In this document: positions 34,801-43,495 of the stretch, piece after piece | How positions within the stretch are numbered: position 1 is the stretch's first letter | How the letters are laid out: each line of letters opens with the position of its first letter | NCBI RefSeq assembly: GCF_020386635.1 | Contig: NZ_CP081942.1 | Coordinates: 1,674,001 to 1,738,000, forward strand | DNA length: 64,000 nt | From: Pseudomonas sp. MM211 | GTDB taxonomy: Bacteria > Pseudomonadota > Gammaproteobacteria > Pseudomonadales > Pseudomonadaceae | Direction: 5' to 3' | Notes under the pieces: generated by a model | The model's database searches: none | Told to the model about the DNA's origin: nothing | Seen by the model: only the letters and a program-made list of their open reading frames with translations | Made by a program: the position numbers and the translations under genes

Positions 34801-35574
34801 ATGAGCAGCGAAGACAAGTTCACCCGCCAGACCTTGCTCGAGGTGCAGACCCTGACCCCGAGCCTGTTCACCCTGCGTACCACCCGGGATGCGGGGTTTC
34901 GTTTCCGCGCCGGGCAGTTCGTCCGTCTCGGGGTGGAAAAGGCTGACGGCACCGTGGTCTGGCGTGCCTACTCGCTGGTCTCGGCGCCCCACGACGAGCA
35001 TCTGGAGTTCTTTTCCATCGTCGTGCCAGGCGGTGAATTCACCAGTGAGCTGAGTCGCCTACGCGTCGGCGACACCTTGCTGGTGGAAAAGATGGCCACC
35101 GGTTACCTGACCCTCGACCGTTTCATCGATGGCCGCGATCTGTGGCTGCTGGGCAGTGGCACCGGCATCGCGCCGTTCCTGTCGATGCTGCAGGATTTCG
35201 AAATCTGGGAGCGCTTCGAGCGCATCGTGCTGGTATACAGCGCAAGGTCGCTGGACGAACTGGCTTATCAGCCGATGATCCACGGTTTTGCCGAGCTCGA
35301 GCACCTGGCCGAGTACACCCATAAGCTCACCTACCTGCCGGTAGTTACCCGCGAGCAGGCGCCGGGTTGCCTGAATGCCCGCATCACCGAACTGCTCGAC
35401 AGCGGCGAGTTGGAGCGTGCCGCTGGTCTGGAACTGGCGCCTGAGCATTCGCGGCTGATGATCTGTGGCAACCCGCAGATGATCGACGACATCCGCCAGC
35501 GCCTGAAGGCGCGGGGCCTGAACTTGAGCCTGACCCGCCGTCCTGGGCAAGTAGCCGTGGAAAACTACTGGTAA
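34801..35574 (+). CDS. fpr: Ferredoxin-NADP reductase
   Basis: FAD enzyme of 257 residues passing electrons between NADPH and ferredoxin or flavodoxin. FAD binding is shown by FRAGQFVRLG near residue 38 and WRAYSLVSAP near 55 (RxYS). NADP binding is shown by LLGSGTGIAPFLSML near 113. The C-terminus VAVENYW, ending in an aromatic residue, suits the bacterial Fpr branch. ATG 34801 has GGAG in place; an in-frame ATG at 34789 lacks one. It stands alone on the plus strand. Confidence 0.9.
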   Translation: MSSEDKFTRQTLLEVQTLTPSLFTLRTTRDAGFRFRAGQFVRLGVEKADGTVVWRAYSLVSAPHDEHLEFFSIVVPGGEFTSELSRLRVGDTLLVEKMATGYLTLDRFIDGRDLWLLGSGTGIAPFLSMLQDFEIWERFERIVLVYSARSLDELAYQPMIHGFAELEHLAEYTHKLTYLPVVTREQAPGCLNARITELLDSGELERAAGLELAPEHSRLMICGNPQMIDDIRQRLKARGLNLSLTRRPGQVAVENYW

Positions 35575-35605
35575 ACATGCCTTGCGAAGGCTACTGCGCT
35601 CGGTC

Positions 35606-35690
35606 ATGCGGCGTTAAAAACCGGCTCAAAATGCTCATTTACAACACGTAAACTGCGCTTTTTCGCCGTTTTTTGCCTTGCCTGACCTTC
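35606..35690. repeat. Long imperfect palindrome after fpr
   Basis: GGCGTTAAAAACCGGC...GCTCATTTAC-AACAC-GTAAACTGCGC...GCCGTTTTTTGCC folds into one long imperfect hairpin centred on the AACAC near 35643. The T-rich right end could serve as terminator for fpr. The form recalls palindromic repeats common in pseudomonad intergenic DNA. Confidence 0.6.
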
Positions 35691-35769
35691 GCTCGTGACG
35701 CTTTCACAAAGCATGTAAAGCGCCGTTACAAACTCAGCGCTTTCAGTGTGACTCGCGCTCCAGTAGATT

Positions 35770-36000
35770 GCGTGGTCTGTTTTCCACTATCCGGTCTTCA
35801 TGGACAGCGACAGTAGACGATCGCCCTCGCCGTTATGGACGAGGGCGGTACTTCCCAAAGGCGGCGCCGCCCGGTGCGAGCCTTCCGTGCAGCCGAACGT
35901 TGCACATTCTTCCCGTCAGCCGAGATTTCCCGTGTCTGCCCTGTGCATGCGCGGCGCTTTCGGCTGCCTTCGTTTTCCCCTAGAGAGAGCTACACACTAA
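35770..36000 (+). other. Long structured leader upstream of the terC-like gene
   Basis: About 230 gene-free bases precede ATG 36001. They contain a GCCCTCG/CGAGGGC hairpin (35823-35846), a GGCGGCGCCGCC palindrome near 35860-35871 and a pyrimidine-rich tract. The ribosome site (AGAGAGAG) is unusually far from the start, about 12 bases. Some TerC-family genes have manganese-riboswitch leaders, but I could not recognise that consensus here. Confidence 0.4.
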
Positions 36001-37566
36001 ATGGAATGGATCGCTGATCCGACGGCCTGGTTAGGCCTGTTGACCCTGATCGTCCTGGAAATCGTCCTGGGCATCGACAACCTGGTGTTCATTGCCATCC
36101 TCGCCGACAAGCTGCCGCCCGAGCAGCGTGACCGTGCCCGACTGATCGGCCTGAGCCTGGCGATGATCATGCGTTTGGGGCTGCTGGCCAGTATCGCGTG
36201 GCTGGTCACCTTGACCGAGCCGCTGATCGAGGTGTTCGGCAAGACCTTCTCCGGCCGTGACCTGATCATGCTGTTCGGTGGTGTGTTCCTGTTGTTCAAG
36301 GCCACCATGGAGCTGCACGAACGCCTCGAAGGGCGCACCCATCAGCATGGCGGCAGCAAGGTGTATGCGCGTTTCTGGCCAGTGGTGGCGCAGATCATCG
36401 TGCTCGACGCAGTGTTCTCTCTGGACGCAGTGATCACCGCCGTGGGCATGGTCGAGCACCTGCAAGTGATGATGATCGCCGTGGTGATCTCCATGGGCTT
36501 GATGATCGTCGCCAGCAAGCCACTGACCGCGTTCGTCAACGCACGCCCGACGGTGATCATGCTGTGTCTGGGCTTCCTGATGATGATCGGCTTCAGCCTG
36601 ACTGCCGAAGGCCTGGGTTTCCACATTCCGAAAGGCTATCTGTACGCGGCTATCGGTTTCTCGATTCTGATCGAGCTGTTTAACCAGATCGCTCGTTCGC
36701 GCCGCAAGCGCAGCCTGCAGGGCCAGCGTGGTCTGCGTGACCGCACTGCCCATGCGGTGATGCGCATGCTGGGCGGCAAGGTGCAGGCCGACGAAGTTGG
36801 CGAGGAAATCGCCGACATGCTCGACGGCGAGCAGGGCGAAACTGCACTCTTCGACCGCCGCGAGCGGGTGATGATCAGTGGCGTGCTGAACATGGCGGAA
36901 ATGTCGATTCAGAAGGTCATGACCGATCGCATGGAAGTCGACCGCATCAACCTCGACGACGCTCCCGAGAAGATCCACCAGGCGCTGCTCGACTCGCCGC
37001 ACTCGCGCCTCGTGGTAACTCGCAACGACTCCCGTGATGAGCCCCTGGGCTACATCCACAAGAAGGAGCTGTTCAAGGAACTGCTCAAGGGCCAGCAGCC
37101 AGATATCGAAAGCCTGGTGCGTGCGCCGATCAACCTGCCGGACAGCTCCAGCGTGCTCAGTGCGCTTGAGCAGATGCGCCAGGGTTCTACCCACGTAGCT
37201 TTCGTGGTCAACGAGTTCGGTGGTTTCGAAGGTCTGCTGACCCTGACCGACATTCTCGAGGCGATTGCCGGTGAGCTGCCGGATGCCAGCGAAGTGGATG
37301 GCCCGGATGTCGAGGAAGTGGAGGGCGGTTATCGCGTTAACGGTGCGGTAAACCTGGCGGTATTGCGCGATCGGCTGGACTTCGCTGCGCGGCCGACGGA
37401 CGACTATCAGACCCTGGCCGGCCTGGCCATGAGCCTGCTTGATCGGCTGCCGCTGATCGGTGACAAAGTCGAGTATCTGGACTGGGAATTGACCGTGATC
37501 GAAGTCAAGGAGCGTCGAGTTACGCGGGTTTTGCTGAAGCCAGACGCTACTGGCTCAGCCGCATAA
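36001..37566 (+). CDS. TerC-family membrane protein with CBS and CorC domains
   Basis: Inner-membrane protein of 521 residues. The N-terminal TerC domain (seven helices, residues 1-235) has the metal-site motifs [15 protein letters not shown] near 20 and [16 protein letters not shown] near 137. Two CBS domains follow (residues 300-425), then a C-terminal CorC_HlyC domain ([19 protein letters not shown] near 440). This is the YegH/YoaE-like layout. TerC relatives export or deliver divalent metals, often Mn2+; transport here is inferred. A TAA immediately before ATG 36001 fixes the start. It ends at a bidirectional terminator shared with mscL. Confidence 0.88.
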   Translation: MEWIADPTAWLGLLTLIVLEIVLGIDNLVFIAILADKLPPEQRDRARLIGLSLAMIMRLGLLASIAWLVTLTEPLIEVFGKTFSGRDLIMLFGGVFLLFKATMELHERLEGRTHQHGGSKVYARFWPVVAQIIVLDAVFSLDAVITAVGMVEHLQVMMIAVVISMGLMIVASKPLTAFVNARPTVIMLCLGFLMMIGFSLTAEGLGFHIPKGYLYAAIGFSILIELFNQIARSRRKRSLQGQRGLRDRTAHAVMRMLGGKVQADEVGEEIADMLDGEQGETALFDRRERVMISGVLNMAEMSIQKVMTDRMEVDRINLDDAPEKIHQALLDSPHSRLVVTRNDSRDEPLGYIHKKELFKELLKGQQPDIESLVRAPINLPDSSSVLSALEQMRQGSTHVAFVVNEFGGFEGLLTLTDILEAIAGELPDASEVDGPDVEEVEGGYRVNGAVNLAVLRDRLDFAARPTDDYQTLAGLAMSLLDRLPLIGDKVEYLDWELTVIEVKERRVTRVLLKPDATGSAA

Positions 37567-37581
37567 ACGGCAGCTACAACG

Positions 37582-37611
37582 AAAAACGGCGCCCCGCGGG
37601 GCGCCGTTTTT
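37582..37611. terminator. Bidirectional terminator between terC-like gene and mscL
   Basis: AAAAACGGCGCC and GGCGCCGTTTTT pair around CCGCGG, with A/T tails on both sides, between convergent genes. Confidence 0.93.
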
Positions 37612-37628
37612 ATACCTGACGTTGGCGG

Positions 37629-38042
37629 TCAGTCCTTGTGCTGCTGGGTTTTCAGCAGATCACGAATTTCCGTCAGCAGCACTTCCTGAGGGCCAGGGGC
37701 TGGCGGCACTGAAGGCGCCACGGCTTCTTCGCGCTTGAGACGGTTGATCGCCTTGACGCCCATGAAGATGGCGAAGGCGACGATGACGAAGTCGAGAACC
37801 GTCTGGATGAAGCGCCCGTAAGCCAGCACCACGGCGGGCAGGTCACCCTCGGCGGCCTTCAGGGTGATAGCCAGGTCGGAGAAGTCCACCCCACCGATCA
37901 GCAAGCCTAGTGGTGGCATGATCACGTCGCCGACAAACGACGAGACGATCTTGCCGAAGGCGGCACCGATGATGATGCCGACTGCCATGTCGACGACATT
38001 GCCTTTGACGGCAAACGCTTTGAACTCGTTGATGATGCTCAT
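37629..38042 (-). CDS. mscL: Large-conductance mechanosensitive channel
   Basis: Emergency osmotic valve of the inner membrane, opened by membrane tension. 137 residues. Helix 1 ([20 protein letters not shown] near residue 15) holds the pore constriction. Helix 2 follows near 70-95 ([20 protein letters not shown]). The charged C-terminal bundle is [17 protein letters not shown] 38042 ([12 protein letters not shown]) has GGGG upstream; an ATG two codons earlier is disfavoured. Confidence 0.97.
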   Translation of the reverse strand: MSIINEFKAFAVKGNVVDMAVGIIIGAAFGKIVSSFVGDVIMPPLGLLIGGVDFSDLAITLKAAEGDLPAVVLAYGRFIQTVLDFVIVAFAIFMGVKAINRLKREEAVAPSVPPAPGPQEVLLTEIRDLLKTQQHKD

Positions 38043-38257
38043 GTGCAACCCCGTTGGTCTGATTCGTGCGCTGAAGTGTAAATCACTCCTGCTCTTGTGC
38101 CATGCACCGCCTCCAGGCCGCGCGTATCGGTTGTGACCCCTCAGCTGGAAAATTGTCCGAATTTATTACTGGCCAATTCCATGCTGGGCTTCGCGGGGGG
38201 CTCTGTTTCGCTTCTCTTGGTTAATCGATGGGAGGTTGATCCGTTGCTTGCAGGGCG

Positions 38258-38271
38258 TTGACGAGGATCAA
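38258..38271 (+). promoter_or_regulatory. ANR-box promoter of the ydcH-like gene
   Basis: TTGACGAGGATCAA matches TTGATnnnnATCAA with one change. If it is centred at -41.5 (class II FNR-type activation), the -10 hexamer should lie at 38294-38299, where TACAGT is found (4 of 6 match to TATAAT). The transcript would start near 38306, 24 bases before the gene. Confidence 0.75.
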
Positions 38272-38329
38272 AAGCCAGCACTTTTCACCCGACTACAGTG
38301 GTGCTAATTCATTTGTCGGGAGCCCAGCC

Positions 38330-38602
38330 ATGCATATCGATTACTCCGTTCAGCCCGAAACGCAGTCGCAGCTGCTGCAGCGCAGCAATCCCGCCTACGC
38401 CGCGCTGGTCGAACAGCACGACGATGTTGACAGGCGTATCGCGCGTATCGAAAACGGTATCGAACGGCCTGACGGTGTGCCGCTTTCCGCGCTCAAGTTG
38501 CGACGCTCCGGTCTGCGCGAGGATCTGGCTCGGCAGATCCGCAAGGCCGATGGTGGCTGCTGCAACTGTGGCAAGCAGTGCGGAACCCGTAAATCGACGT
38601 AG
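38330..38602 (+). CDS. YdcH/DUF465-like small protein with C-terminal cysteine cluster
   Basis: 90-residue soluble protein. The helical DUF465 core (NPAYAALVEQHDDVDRRIAR near residue 19, PLSALKLRRSGLREDLARQI near 51) is followed by the unusual tail CCNCGKQCGTRK (four cysteines within seven residues), which could bind zinc or iron-sulphur. Function of the family is unknown. ATG 38330 has GGGAG upstream; the frame upstream crosses the ANR-box promoter and is not coding. The ANR box implies induction at low oxygen. The stop codon TAG (38600-38602) is the first part of a dispersed repeat. Confidence 0.85.
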   Translation: MHIDYSVQPETQSQLLQRSNPAYAALVEQHDDVDRRIARIENGIERPDGVPLSALKLRRSGLREDLARQIRKADGGCCNCGKQCGTRKST

Positions 38603-38702
38603 CCTGGCGTTGAGCGAAGCGATACCCAGGGTTGGTTTGACCAACTCCGATGGCAACGCCGAGATTGCTTCCTGGTATCGCTGCGCTCAACCGCAGGCTA
38701 CG
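38598..38702. repeat. Inverted pair of palindromic repeats between two convergent genes
   Basis: CGTAGCCTGGCGTTGAGCGA (start of 38598-38630) and its near-complement ending CGCAGGCTACGG (38670-38702). Each end supplies the TAG stop of the gene beside it: the ydcH-like gene at 38600-38602 and the GNAT gene at 38698-38700. It is related to the repeats at 28241-28313. Confidence 0.75.
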
Positions 38703-39183
38703 GGTGCAGCACGAAGCGGCGCAGGCCGGGTTCGGCCTCGGTGGAGCTCAGCTCGTTTACGTTCAGCGGTAGCTCGCTCAGTACGTGCTTGCAGAAGGCG
38801 CTCGCCAGTTCGTCCTGCTCATAGCAGCAGGTCAGCCAGGTGCGTCCGTCGCTCACCACCTGTTGCAGTACAGCCCGGCCGATGCCCAGGCGGCGGTATT
38901 TGCGTAGAACGAACAGGTCGGCGAATTCCATCTCGGCCACGCTTGGGTCGTCGTATCGCTCGAGCAATAGAAACCCTGCGATGAAACCATCGGCCAGAAT
39001 CAGCTGGGCGCTCCAGCCTTCGTCCTGCCAGTAGCGCTGCAGATGCGGCTCATGAACATAAAAGCGTCCGTCGATTTCGACGTCCTCCTGCTCCCAGTCC
39101 GACGACTCGTAGGCGTAGAACTGGTAGAGGTTGCGGATCAGCGGTAGCTGCTCGGCGCTGGCGGGAACGAGTTCGATGGACAT
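38698..39183 (-). CDS. GNAT-family N-acetyltransferase
   Basis: 161-residue acetyl-CoA-dependent acetyltransferase of unknown substrate. The acetyl-CoA pyrophosphate loop is seen in FVLRKYRRLGIGRAVLQQVV (Q/RxxGxG/A form RRLGIG) near residue 97, preceded by the strand VAEMEFADLFV. The start at ATG 39183 begins MSIELVPASAEQLPLIRNLY. It is divergent from radA and convergent with the ydcH-like gene. Its stop is provided by a repeat, so the natural C-terminus may once have been different. Confidence 0.85.
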   Translation of the reverse strand: MSIELVPASAEQLPLIRNLYQFYAYESSDWEQEDVEIDGRFYVHEPHLQRYWQDEGWSAQLILADGFIAGFLLLERYDDPSVAEMEFADLFVLRKYRRLGIGRAVLQQVVSDGRTWLTCCYEQDELASAFCKHVLSELPLNVNELSSTEAEPGLRRFVLHP

Positions 39184-39318
39184 GGCAGGTATCTCGCGGA
39201 TGAGCGGCGCATTATCGGCGTCTGCGCTGCCCGCTGATAGCCTGCGTACCGAATGTCTGTAAATTTATCCAGTTGTTCGGTATCGTTTCGGGCTTCGCTT
39301 TCCAGCAGGACGACTCCC

Positions 39319-40683
39319 ATGGCCAAGGCCAAACGCTTGTATGGCTGCACCGAGTGCGGCGCGACCTTTCCCAAGTGGGCCGGGCAGTGCGGTGAGTGCG
39401 GTGCCTGGAACACGCTGACCGAAACCATGATCGAAGCCGGCGCGGCGACGCCCAGCGGGCGCACGGGGTGGACGGGCGCGCAGGCGCAGCTCAAGACTCT
39501 GGCCGAAGTCAGCGTCGAGGAAATGCCGCGCTTTTCCACCGCTTCGGCAGAGCTCGACCGGGTACTCGGTGGCGGCCTGGTGGATGGCTCGGTGGTATTG
39601 ATTGGCGGCGATCCCGGCATCGGCAAGTCGACCATTCTGCTACAGACCCTGTGCAATGTGGCCCAGCGTTTCCCGGCGCTTTACGTCACTGGCGAGGAAT
39701 CCCAGCAACAGGTGGCGATGCGTGCCCGGCGCCTCGGCTTGCCCGAGGACAAGCTCAAGGTGATGACCGAAACCTGCATCGAAAGCATCATCGCCACGGC
39801 CCGCCAGGAAAAGCCCAAGGTGATGGTGATCGACTCGATCCAGACCATCTTCACCGAGCAGCTGCAGTCGGCCCCCGGCGGCGTTGCCCAGGTGCGTGAG
39901 AGTGCGGCGTTGCTGGTGCGTTTCGCCAAGCAGAGCGGCACGGCGATCTTCCTGGTCGGCCACGTCACCAAGGAAGGCTCGCTGGCTGGGCCGCGGGTGC
40001 TGGAGCACATGGTCGATACCGTGCTGTATTTCGAGGGCGACCCCGATGGCCGCTTACGCCTGCTGCGTGCGGTGAAAAATCGCTTTGGCGCGATCAACGA
40101 GTTGGGCGTGTTTGGTATGACCGACAAGGGCCTCAAGGAAGTGAGCAACCCGTCGGCGATCTTCCTGACCCGCGCTCAGGAAGAAGTGCCAGGCAGCGTG
40201 GTCATGGCGACCTGGGAAGGCACCCGGCCGATGCTGGTGGAAGTGCAGGCGCTGGTCGATACCAGCCATATGGGCAATCCGCGCCGGGTCACCCTGGGGC
40301 TGGATCAGAATCGCCTGGCCATGCTGTTGGCGGTGCTGCACCGTCACGGCGGCATTCCCACCTATGATCAGGACGTGTTTCTCAACGTGGTCGGCGGTGT
40401 GAAGGTACTGGAAACGGCATCCGACCTGGCGCTGATGGCGGCCGTTATATCCAGCTTGCGCAACCGGCCGTTGCCTCACGATCTGCTGGTGTTTGGCGAG
40501 GTTGGTTTGTCAGGTGAGATACGGCCGGTGCCGAGCGGCCAGGAGCGCCTCAAGGAGGCCGCCAAGCACGGCTTCAAGCGCGCCATCGTGCCCAAGGGCA
40601 ATGCGCCGAAAGAAGCGCCGCCGGGTCTGCAGGTAGTCGCTGTCACCCGCCTGGAGCAGGCGCTGGACGCGCTCTTCGAGTAA
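39319..40683 (+). CDS. radA: DNA repair protein RadA
   Basis: ATPase that helps recombination by promoting branch migration. 454 residues. A C4 zinc finger lies at CTECG...CGECG (residues 10-27). The Walker A site is GDPGIGKST near 96, the KNRFG motif (KNRFGAINELGVFGM) near 252, and a Lon-like C-terminal domain ends the protein. ATG 39319 has AGGA upstream; the earlier frame start at 39253 is not conserved-looking. It stands alone on the plus strand. Confidence 0.97.
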   Translation: MAKAKRLYGCTECGATFPKWAGQCGECGAWNTLTETMIEAGAATPSGRTGWTGAQAQLKTLAEVSVEEMPRFSTASAELDRVLGGGLVDGSVVLIGGDPGIGKSTILLQTLCNVAQRFPALYVTGEESQQQVAMRARRLGLPEDKLKVMTETCIESIIATARQEKPKVMVIDSIQTIFTEQLQSAPGGVAQVRESAALLVRFAKQSGTAIFLVGHVTKEGSLAGPRVLEHMVDTVLYFEGDPDGRLRLLRAVKNRFGAINELGVFGMTDKGLKEVSNPSAIFLTRAQEEVPGSVVMATWEGTRPMLVEVQALVDTSHMGNPRRVTLGLDQNRLAMLLAVLHRHGGIPTYDQDVFLNVVGGVKVLETASDLALMAAVISSLRNRPLPHDLLVFGEVGLSGEIRPVPSGQERLKEAAKHGFKRAIVPKGNAPKEAPPGLQVVAVTRLEQALDALFE

Positions 40684-40711
40684 GCGCGTCCTCGCCTGGG
40701 TGGGGTTTGCC

Positions 40712-40858
40712 TCAGTGGATCAGACAGGCTACATCGGCCTGTTGGCGGCGCTGCATGCGCTGGCCAATGCGTGCCAGCCAGGCATTCGGGCGAGCCGGGC
40801 GCTGTGCCTGACGTTGCGAGGGGAAGTCGATTGCCTTGGCGATAGGGGCGCTGATCAT
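40712..40858 (-). CDS. Small basic protein under an ANR box
   Basis: 48-residue protein MISAPIAKAIDFPSQRQAQR... ending QQADVACLIH, rich in arginine and glutamine, without a membrane helix. ATG 40858 has GGAGG seven bases upstream, and an ANR-like box lies 73 bases upstream, so it is a convincing gene despite its size. It is convergent with radA. I do not recognise a family. A radA-adjacent small gene occupies this place in other pseudomonads, to my recollection. An anaerobic role is inferred from the promoter only. Confidence 0.7.
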   Translation of the reverse strand: MISAPIAKAIDFPSQRQAQRPARPNAWLARIGQRMQRRQQADVACLIH

Positions 40859-40930
40859 GACGATGCCTCCGTGGGGAATGTTCCCCTGTTGGGTTCGTCT
40901 CTATCCTGCGATTCGCCCCTTCGGAGAACC

Positions 40931-40944
40931 TTGATCGAGGTCAA
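40931..40944 (-). promoter_or_regulatory. ANR-box promoter of the 48-residue protein
   Basis: On the minus strand TTGACCTCGATCAA matches TTGATnnnnATCAA with one change. A class II arrangement would put the -10 at 40903-40908, where CAGGAT is found (3 of 6), and a start near 40896, 38 bases before the ATG. Confidence 0.65.
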
Positions 40945-40985
40945 TCATTGCCGGAGCACGTGCGCGACAGGACGCCGCACTGCGC

Positions 40986-41354
40986 TCAGTCTTCCTCGCA
41001 AAGCGCAGCCAGTTCCCGTTCGAGAAGTTGCTCATCACCCAGGTTGAGTTCGACCAGTCGCCGCAAATGGCTCATGGAGTCGAGGTCGATGTGGTGGCAC
41101 TGAAAGCCCAGTACACGCTCCTCGAGATGCACCAGCTCGACCTGCATCGCCACTTGCAGCTTGTCGTCGAGGGTGACGCGCACCAGATAATCCTCACCGG
41201 TGTCGCCATCCCAGTTCCAGGGGCGGCGCACCAGAACGCCCTTGAACGAGATATCGTGCAGCTCCACTTGCCAGGTTCGCTCGCCCTGGACGATCTCCGC
41301 AGGGGCATCGAAGTCGATGCGCTGGAAGCGTCGGCGTTCGTGGGTGTCGCTCAT
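40986..41354 (-). CDS. PilZ-domain c-di-GMP adaptor (MapZ-like)
   Basis: 122-residue single PilZ domain. The c-di-GMP-binding residues are seen in ERRRFQRIDF (RxxxR) near residue 6 and DISFKG (D/NxSxxG) near 34. Its size and position next to radA match MapZ (PA4608 in P. aeruginosa), which binds the chemotaxis methyltransferase CheR1 when charged with c-di-GMP. The same partner is inferred. It begins at ATG 41354, divergent from nothing on the plus strand and downstream of the two-component genes on the same strand. Confidence 0.88.
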   Translation of the reverse strand: MSDTHERRRFQRIDFDAPAEIVQGERTWQVELHDISFKGVLVRRPWNWDGDTGEDYLVRVTLDDKLQVAMQVELVHLEERVLGFQCHHIDLDSMSHLRRLVELNLGDEQLLERELAALCEED

Positions 41355-41463
41355 GGGGGTGTCCTCTATTTGTTTTGTCCACTATAGCCAAGCCAGCTTA
41401 TCGCTGCCGCCAATCGGTGGATCGCTGTCGTAGGGGCGAGTGATCTCGCATCTGCATATGATT

Positions 41464-41489
41464 ACCGCGGTAAGCAAACATTCCGCGGT
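41464..41489. other. Hairpin downstream of the response-regulator gene
   Basis: ACCGCGG (41464-41470) and CCGCGGT (41483-41489) are inverted; the left arm is also part of the palindrome TTACCGCGGTAA (41462-41473). It lies just past the regulator stop and upstream of the PilZ gene. It could be a terminator or an operator. Confidence 0.4.
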
Positions 41490-41495
41490 TTGTTG

Positions 41496-42122
41496 TCAGG
41501 TTTCTGGTGCCCAGCCGTATTCCATGGCGTGCTTGACCAGATCGGCGGGCTTTTCGATATCGAGTTTGCGGCGAATGCTCAGCCGATAGGTTTCCACGGT
41601 ACGCACGCTGATCTGCAACTCCCTGGCCATCGCCTTGTTGTTCAGCCCTTGCGCCATCATCAGCAGAACCTGGCGCTCGCGCGGGGTGAGCTCGCCTTCT
41701 TCGGTCTCCTCCTGCGACAGTTTCTGCGCGACATCGCCGCTGTAGAAACGTCCGCCAACCGCGAGCACGTCGATGGCCGAGATGATTTCCTGTGACGGCG
41801 CCTCTTTGAGCACGTAACCCGAAGCGCCCATGCGCAGCGAGCTGCTGACGTACTCCTGATTGTCGTACATGCTCAGGATCAGCACCTTGATGGCTGGATA
41901 ACGCTTCTTGATGATGCCGGTGAGCTCCAGGCCGTTGATGTCCTTGAGGCCGATATCCATCAGCAGAATGTCCGGCTGCTCGCGGGCCACCAGTTCCAGT
42001 GCCTCGCTGCCGCTGCCGGCTTCGCCAACGATGTCGAAGTGCTCGACCATCGACAGCAGCGTGCGGATGCCGTCGCGCACCAGTACGTGGTCGTCGACAA
42101 GCGCGATACGGATCGTCTTCAT
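41496..42122 (-). CDS. NarL/LuxR-type response regulator
   Basis: 208-residue regulator. The receiver domain has the acidic pair in RIALVDDHVLVRDGI, the phosphorylated aspartate in DILLMDIGLKDING near residue 54 and the conserved lysine in GYVLKEAP near 106. The LuxR-type helix-turn-helix follows (LTPRERQVLLMMAQGLNNKA, then MARELQISVRTVETYRLSIR, residues 145-190). It overlaps the kinase gene upstream (TGA within CATGA), so the two are cotranscribed. Target genes are not proven; the adjacent divergent cstA operon is the obvious candidate. Confidence 0.92.
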   Translation of the reverse strand: MKTIRIALVDDHVLVRDGIRTLLSMVEHFDIVGEAGSGSEALELVAREQPDILLMDIGLKDINGLELTGIIKKRYPAIKVLILSMYDNQEYVSSSLRMGASGYVLKEAPSQEIISAIDVLAVGGRFYSGDVAQKLSQEETEEGELTPRERQVLLMMAQGLNNKAMARELQISVRTVETYRLSIRRKLDIEKPADLVKHAMEYGWAPET

Positions 42123-43495
42123 AGCGGCTGATCCTGAGTAGGTGGCGTGGCGGCGGAGAGTAACAGGGCGACGTCGAGCTTGGTGCCGGATGACGTCGAA
42201 GTGACGTTGAAGTCGCCGCCGAAATGTTCGACCCTCTCGCGGATGTTGCGCAGGCCGATACCGCCGCTGTGCTGTTCGGCCTTGCGTGGGCTGAAGCCGC
42301 CACCGTCATCGCTGATACGCAGGTTCACCCGGCTGCTGTTACCCGTCAGGCTGATGGCCACACGGCTGGCGTGGGCATGCCGTTCGATGTTGGTCAGCGC
42401 CTCCTGCAGAATCCGAAATAACGCCACGTTCATGTCATCGCTCAGGCGGGTATCGCCCAGGCTGTTGTGGTAGCTCACGCTAAGGCCGCTGCGCTGCTCG
42501 AATTCGCTGGCCAGTTGGCCGATGGCCGAGGCCAGCCCGAGGGTGTCGAGCAGTGAGGGGTGCAGGTCGTGGGAGATGCGCCGCACTTCGCCAATCGCCC
42601 CGGCCAGGCGCTCGATCCCTTGGCGCAAGGTTTGTGCGGCGCTGGCCTTGCCGGCCTCCAGTTCGTGGGCTGCCAGTTCGAATTTGAATTTGATCGATAC
42701 CAGCAACTGGCTGATGCCGTCGTGCAACTCGCGGGACAGCCGTGATCGCTCATCTTCCTGAGAAGTGATAATGCGCTGGGTCAGTTGCTGCTGCTTGCGG
42801 TCGGCGAGGCGATGTTCGCTGACGTTGAGGGTCAGGCCACTGGCGAACACCACCAGCACGGCGATCAGGGCGACGATGGCGATGGCCAGCATGGTGGTGC
42901 GAATCCCGCTGCCGACATCATGGCGAACCTGGGCGATGGCGTTGTCGACGTCCTCCAGATAGATACCGGTGCCGAGCATCCAGCCCCAGCGATCGAGCAT
43001 GGTCACGTAGGCGAGCTTGTCGGCCATCTGCCCGGTGGAGGGCTTCTGCCAGCCGTAGCGCTGAAAACCATCGCCCTGGGCCGCGCTGCGAATCAGCGCC
43101 TGGATCACCAGCAGGCCTTTGGAGTCGGTCATGTTCCACAGATCCTTGCCGACCAGTGCGCCTTGGCGCGGGTGCATCAGGCTCTTGCCGCTACGGTCGT
43201 AGACGAAGAAGTAACCGTCGCTGCCAAAATTGATCCGCGCCAGCAGGGCGAGCACCTGGCGCTTGGTCTCATCGTCGTCGAGGCCGCTGTCGTACAGCGG
43301 CCCGATGGTACTCAGCGCCATCTCAACGTAGTGCTTGAGCTCGGCCTGCTTGCTGCTGAGGATGCTGCGTTCGATGAGTTGCGCCTGTTGATTGCCCAGA
43401 CGCTGGTTCTGCACCTGAACCAGCAGGCAGACCACGGCCACGGCCAACAGCATGGGCAGCAGGCTGAGCGCGACGATCTTGTGCTTGAGTTGCAT
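42119..43495 (-). CDS. Cache-domain sensor histidine kinase (NarX/DegS type)
   Basis: 458-residue membrane kinase. Helix 1 (IVALSLLPMLLAVAVVCLLV) is near residues 7-27. A periplasmic sCache/dCache-like sensor covers residues 45-180 (FGSDGYFFVYDRSGKSLMHP; DRWGWMLGTGIYLEDVDNAI). Helix 2 is near 190-215. The HisKA_3 domain has the phospho-acceptor in SRLSRELHDGISQLLVSIKF near 250, and the HATPase has DDGGGFSPRK and GGIGLRNIRERV. ATG 43495 with GGAG is preferred over the longer frame start at 43528. Cache domains of this kind bind small carboxylates or amino acids; the ligand is not known. Confidence 0.9.
   Translation of the reverse strand: MQLKHKIVALSLLPMLLAVAVVCLLVQVQNQRLGNQQAQLIERSILSSKQAELKHYVEMALSTIGPLYDSGLDDDETKRQVLALLARINFGSDGYFFVYDRSGKSLMHPRQGALVGKDLWNMTDSKGLLVIQALIRSAAQGDGFQRYGWQKPSTGQMADKLAYVTMLDRWGWMLGTGIYLEDVDNAIAQVRHDVGSGIRTTMLAIAIVALIAVLVVFASGLTLNVSEHRLADRKQQQLTQRIITSQEDERSRLSRELHDGISQLLVSIKFKFELAAHELEAGKASAAQTLRQGIERLAGAIGEVRRISHDLHPSLLDTLGLASAIGQLASEFEQRSGLSVSYHNSLGDTRLSDDMNVALFRILQEALTNIERHAHASRVAISLTGNSSRVNLRISDDGGGFSPRKAEQHSGGIGLRNIRERVEHFGGDFNVTSTSSGTKLDVALLLSAATPPTQDQPL

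Noticed and set aside
35770..36000. Manganese (yybP-ykoY) riboswitch before the TerC-like gene
   Set aside because: The gene type fits, but I could not find the conserved loop sequences of that riboswitch by eye; kept only as a structured leader.
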